Source: Steinernema hermaphroditum (lineage: Eukaryota > Nematoda > Chromadorea > Rhabditida > Steinernematidae). Taken from it: a DNA stretch of 64,000 nucleotides. Below are positions 62,767 to 64,000 of this stretch, in pieces (the first letter of the stretch is position 1; each line of letters begins with the position of its first letter). Both the position numbers and the translations under genes were made by a program. Under the pieces are notes generated by a model. It searched no databases. It saw only the letters and a program-made list of their open reading frames with translations, and was not told the DNA's origin. The stretch covers positions 1,302,001 to 1,366,000 of the forward strand of contig CM059622.1 of assembly GCA_030435675.1 (NCBI GenBank), in the 5' to 3' direction.

Positions 62767-64000
62767 TCAGTCGTCGTCCCAGTCGTCGTTGTTGGATTCG
62801 TCTGACGACGAATCGACACCCATGACGTGCTCCATGCGGCGGCGCAGGATGGCCGCCACGTCGTTTTGTTCCGTCGCCACGCGCTCTTCCGCTTGTTCTT
62901 CTTTGCGTTGAACCTGAAAAAGGCGAAATCAGGTAATGGAATAGACAGCAAATAAATGCTAGACTGTCTTCGACTCAACAGAGACACTTTTGTCCAAGCC
63001 GGTCTATCAGACGCGGTGAGTAAAGACATAATCAGTCGTAAAAGCGCATCAGCGACTAGTCTAGACATTAAAGTGCAAAGAGACCGAGATTGTCTACTCC
63101 CATCTGCAACCGAAGCATACCTTCTTCAGCTTGATTCCTCTGGAAATTTCGTCCAGCAGTGTCGAGCGCGCATTGCTCGCTACAGGGGCGCCCTCCGGGC
63201 ACGACTTCTTGGCTTCTGCAGATGATGTTCCTTCGCCATTTCCATGGCTCTGCTTGTTGGCGAAAGTTGCAATCGGAGGCGCCGGTGGAGGGTTTGGGAT
63301 GGACGACGCTGGCGGAGGTGGTGGAGGAGGCGGCGGAGGGGGAGGCGGAACTGCCGCCGACGATCCCGGAGACTCTTCGACAGCCGGAGCGACGTTGGTG
63401 GCGACGAACTGCATGGTCGGTGGATTAGGGTTGACTTGGTAGACGAGCGAAGTGTGCATGAGAGGCGGTGGCGGGGGTGGCATATCCTCGTCTTCGTCGT
63501 CGTCTAGGAGCGGGTCGTGGAGGTCCAGCCGGGCTATGTGGGCAGCGGCGGCGGACTCGCCTATCGTTTTGGACGGCTCATGCGTCGGAGGCGGGTTATG
63601 TGGGAAGCCGGGAGCACGGTACTCATATCCGTAGTTCTGAGCGTGCACGCTCTGCGGCGCCATCTGCTGAGCGGCGGAGACGCGTGCCTGGCCATGGAGC
63701 GATAACGTCGCATAGTTGTTCGACGTATAGATGCTCATTCCGGGTGGAGCGACAATGGCCGAAGAGGCTTGGCGATTCATCATGAGCATCTGAGGCGACT
63801 GGTACTCCTCCGGGAAGGCGTTCATGAACTCGGACGGCGCGACGTTGTTGGGATGCATCGGAGCAGCACGGACAGGCTGGCGTGACATGTGCATGTCCTG
63901 GTTCTTATGGCGGCGTCTGCGGTTGGGACTCCTGCTGGTACTGTTGCCATGACCGTGCTCTGGAGACTTTGCTGTTCGGCGTTGGCGGCCATCGCAGTCC
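62767..64000 (-). CDS. wve-1: WAVE/SCAR protein, C-terminal part (runs off window)
   Basis: Two exons are visible, 63121-64000 (continuing beyond the window) and 62767-62913. The visible part starts with the basic region (SPNRRRHKNQDM), passes through a long proline-rich segment (PPPPPPPP around 63300-63360 and 63460-63475), then the WH2 actin-binding motif STLLDEISRGIKLKK, a central helix (NDVAAILRRRMEHVMG) and the acidic end NNDDWDDD with the conserved tryptophan that activates the Arp2/3 complex. WAVE links Rac signalling to branched actin. The WAVE homology domain should lie to the right of the window. The symbol follows C. elegans. Confidence 0.92.

Noticed and set aside
63131..63785. 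Gly/Trp-rich plus-strand ORFs
   Set aside because: Antisense of the WAVE proline-rich region.

Overview
This is a nuclear window from a multicellular animal, most likely a rhabditid-type nematode. The evidence is: short spliced introns (about 40-80 bp) ending in TTTCAG/TTTTAG; a TTTCAG-like acceptor just upstream of most start codons, as expected for spliced-leader trans-splicing; a nematode-type sigma GST; a PAT/DIRS tyrosine-recombinase retroelement; and close same-strand gene pairs that could be operons. The species cannot be named from sequence alone.

The left half (1 to ~33 kb) is an accessory, transposon-built region. It holds a near-intact LINE on the minus strand, relic mariner-like and MULE-like fragments, two non-autonomous hAT elements with exact 8-bp target duplications, several foldback MITEs, and a 1.86-kb inverted duplication whose arms (7.3-10.7 kb and 29.1-31.0 kb) each carry the same F-box-like gene inside ~101-bp inverted repeats. 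Between the arms lie one ordinary host gene (an eight-exon DNase II-like gene), a 187-bp satellite array (~21.4 copies), and a broken BEL/Pao element with an envelope-like region. A 4.6-kb PAT-type retrotransposon with three open ORFs sits inside that envelope region.

The right half (34-64 kb) is gene-rich. In order: mitochondrial carnitine/acylcarnitine carrier (-), AFG2/SPATA5-type AAA ATPase (-), ABHD17-type depalmitoylase (-), MBT-repeat chromatin protein (+), NMNAT (+), CHMP2B (-), DNAJC19/TIM14 (+), a lysine-rich single-pass protein (+), NDUFB4 (+), a SKI3/TTC37-like TPR protein (+), an unrecognised 121-aa protein (+), sigma GST (+), farnesyl pyrophosphate synthase (-) with a recent partial copy of its last exon, and the 3' half of WAVE/SCAR (-). 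For every multi-exon model with both ends in the window I summed exon lengths, and each closes in frame. The genes are mainly housekeeping (mitochondria, membrane remodelling, RNA decay, NAD and isoprenoid synthesis). No single pathway links them.

The most unusual structures are the gene-carrying inverted-repeat unit duplicated as a palindrome around the satellite/retroelement nest, the PAT element with its recombinase gene outside the internal repeat, and the filled/empty-site evidence for a hAT insertion after the duplication.
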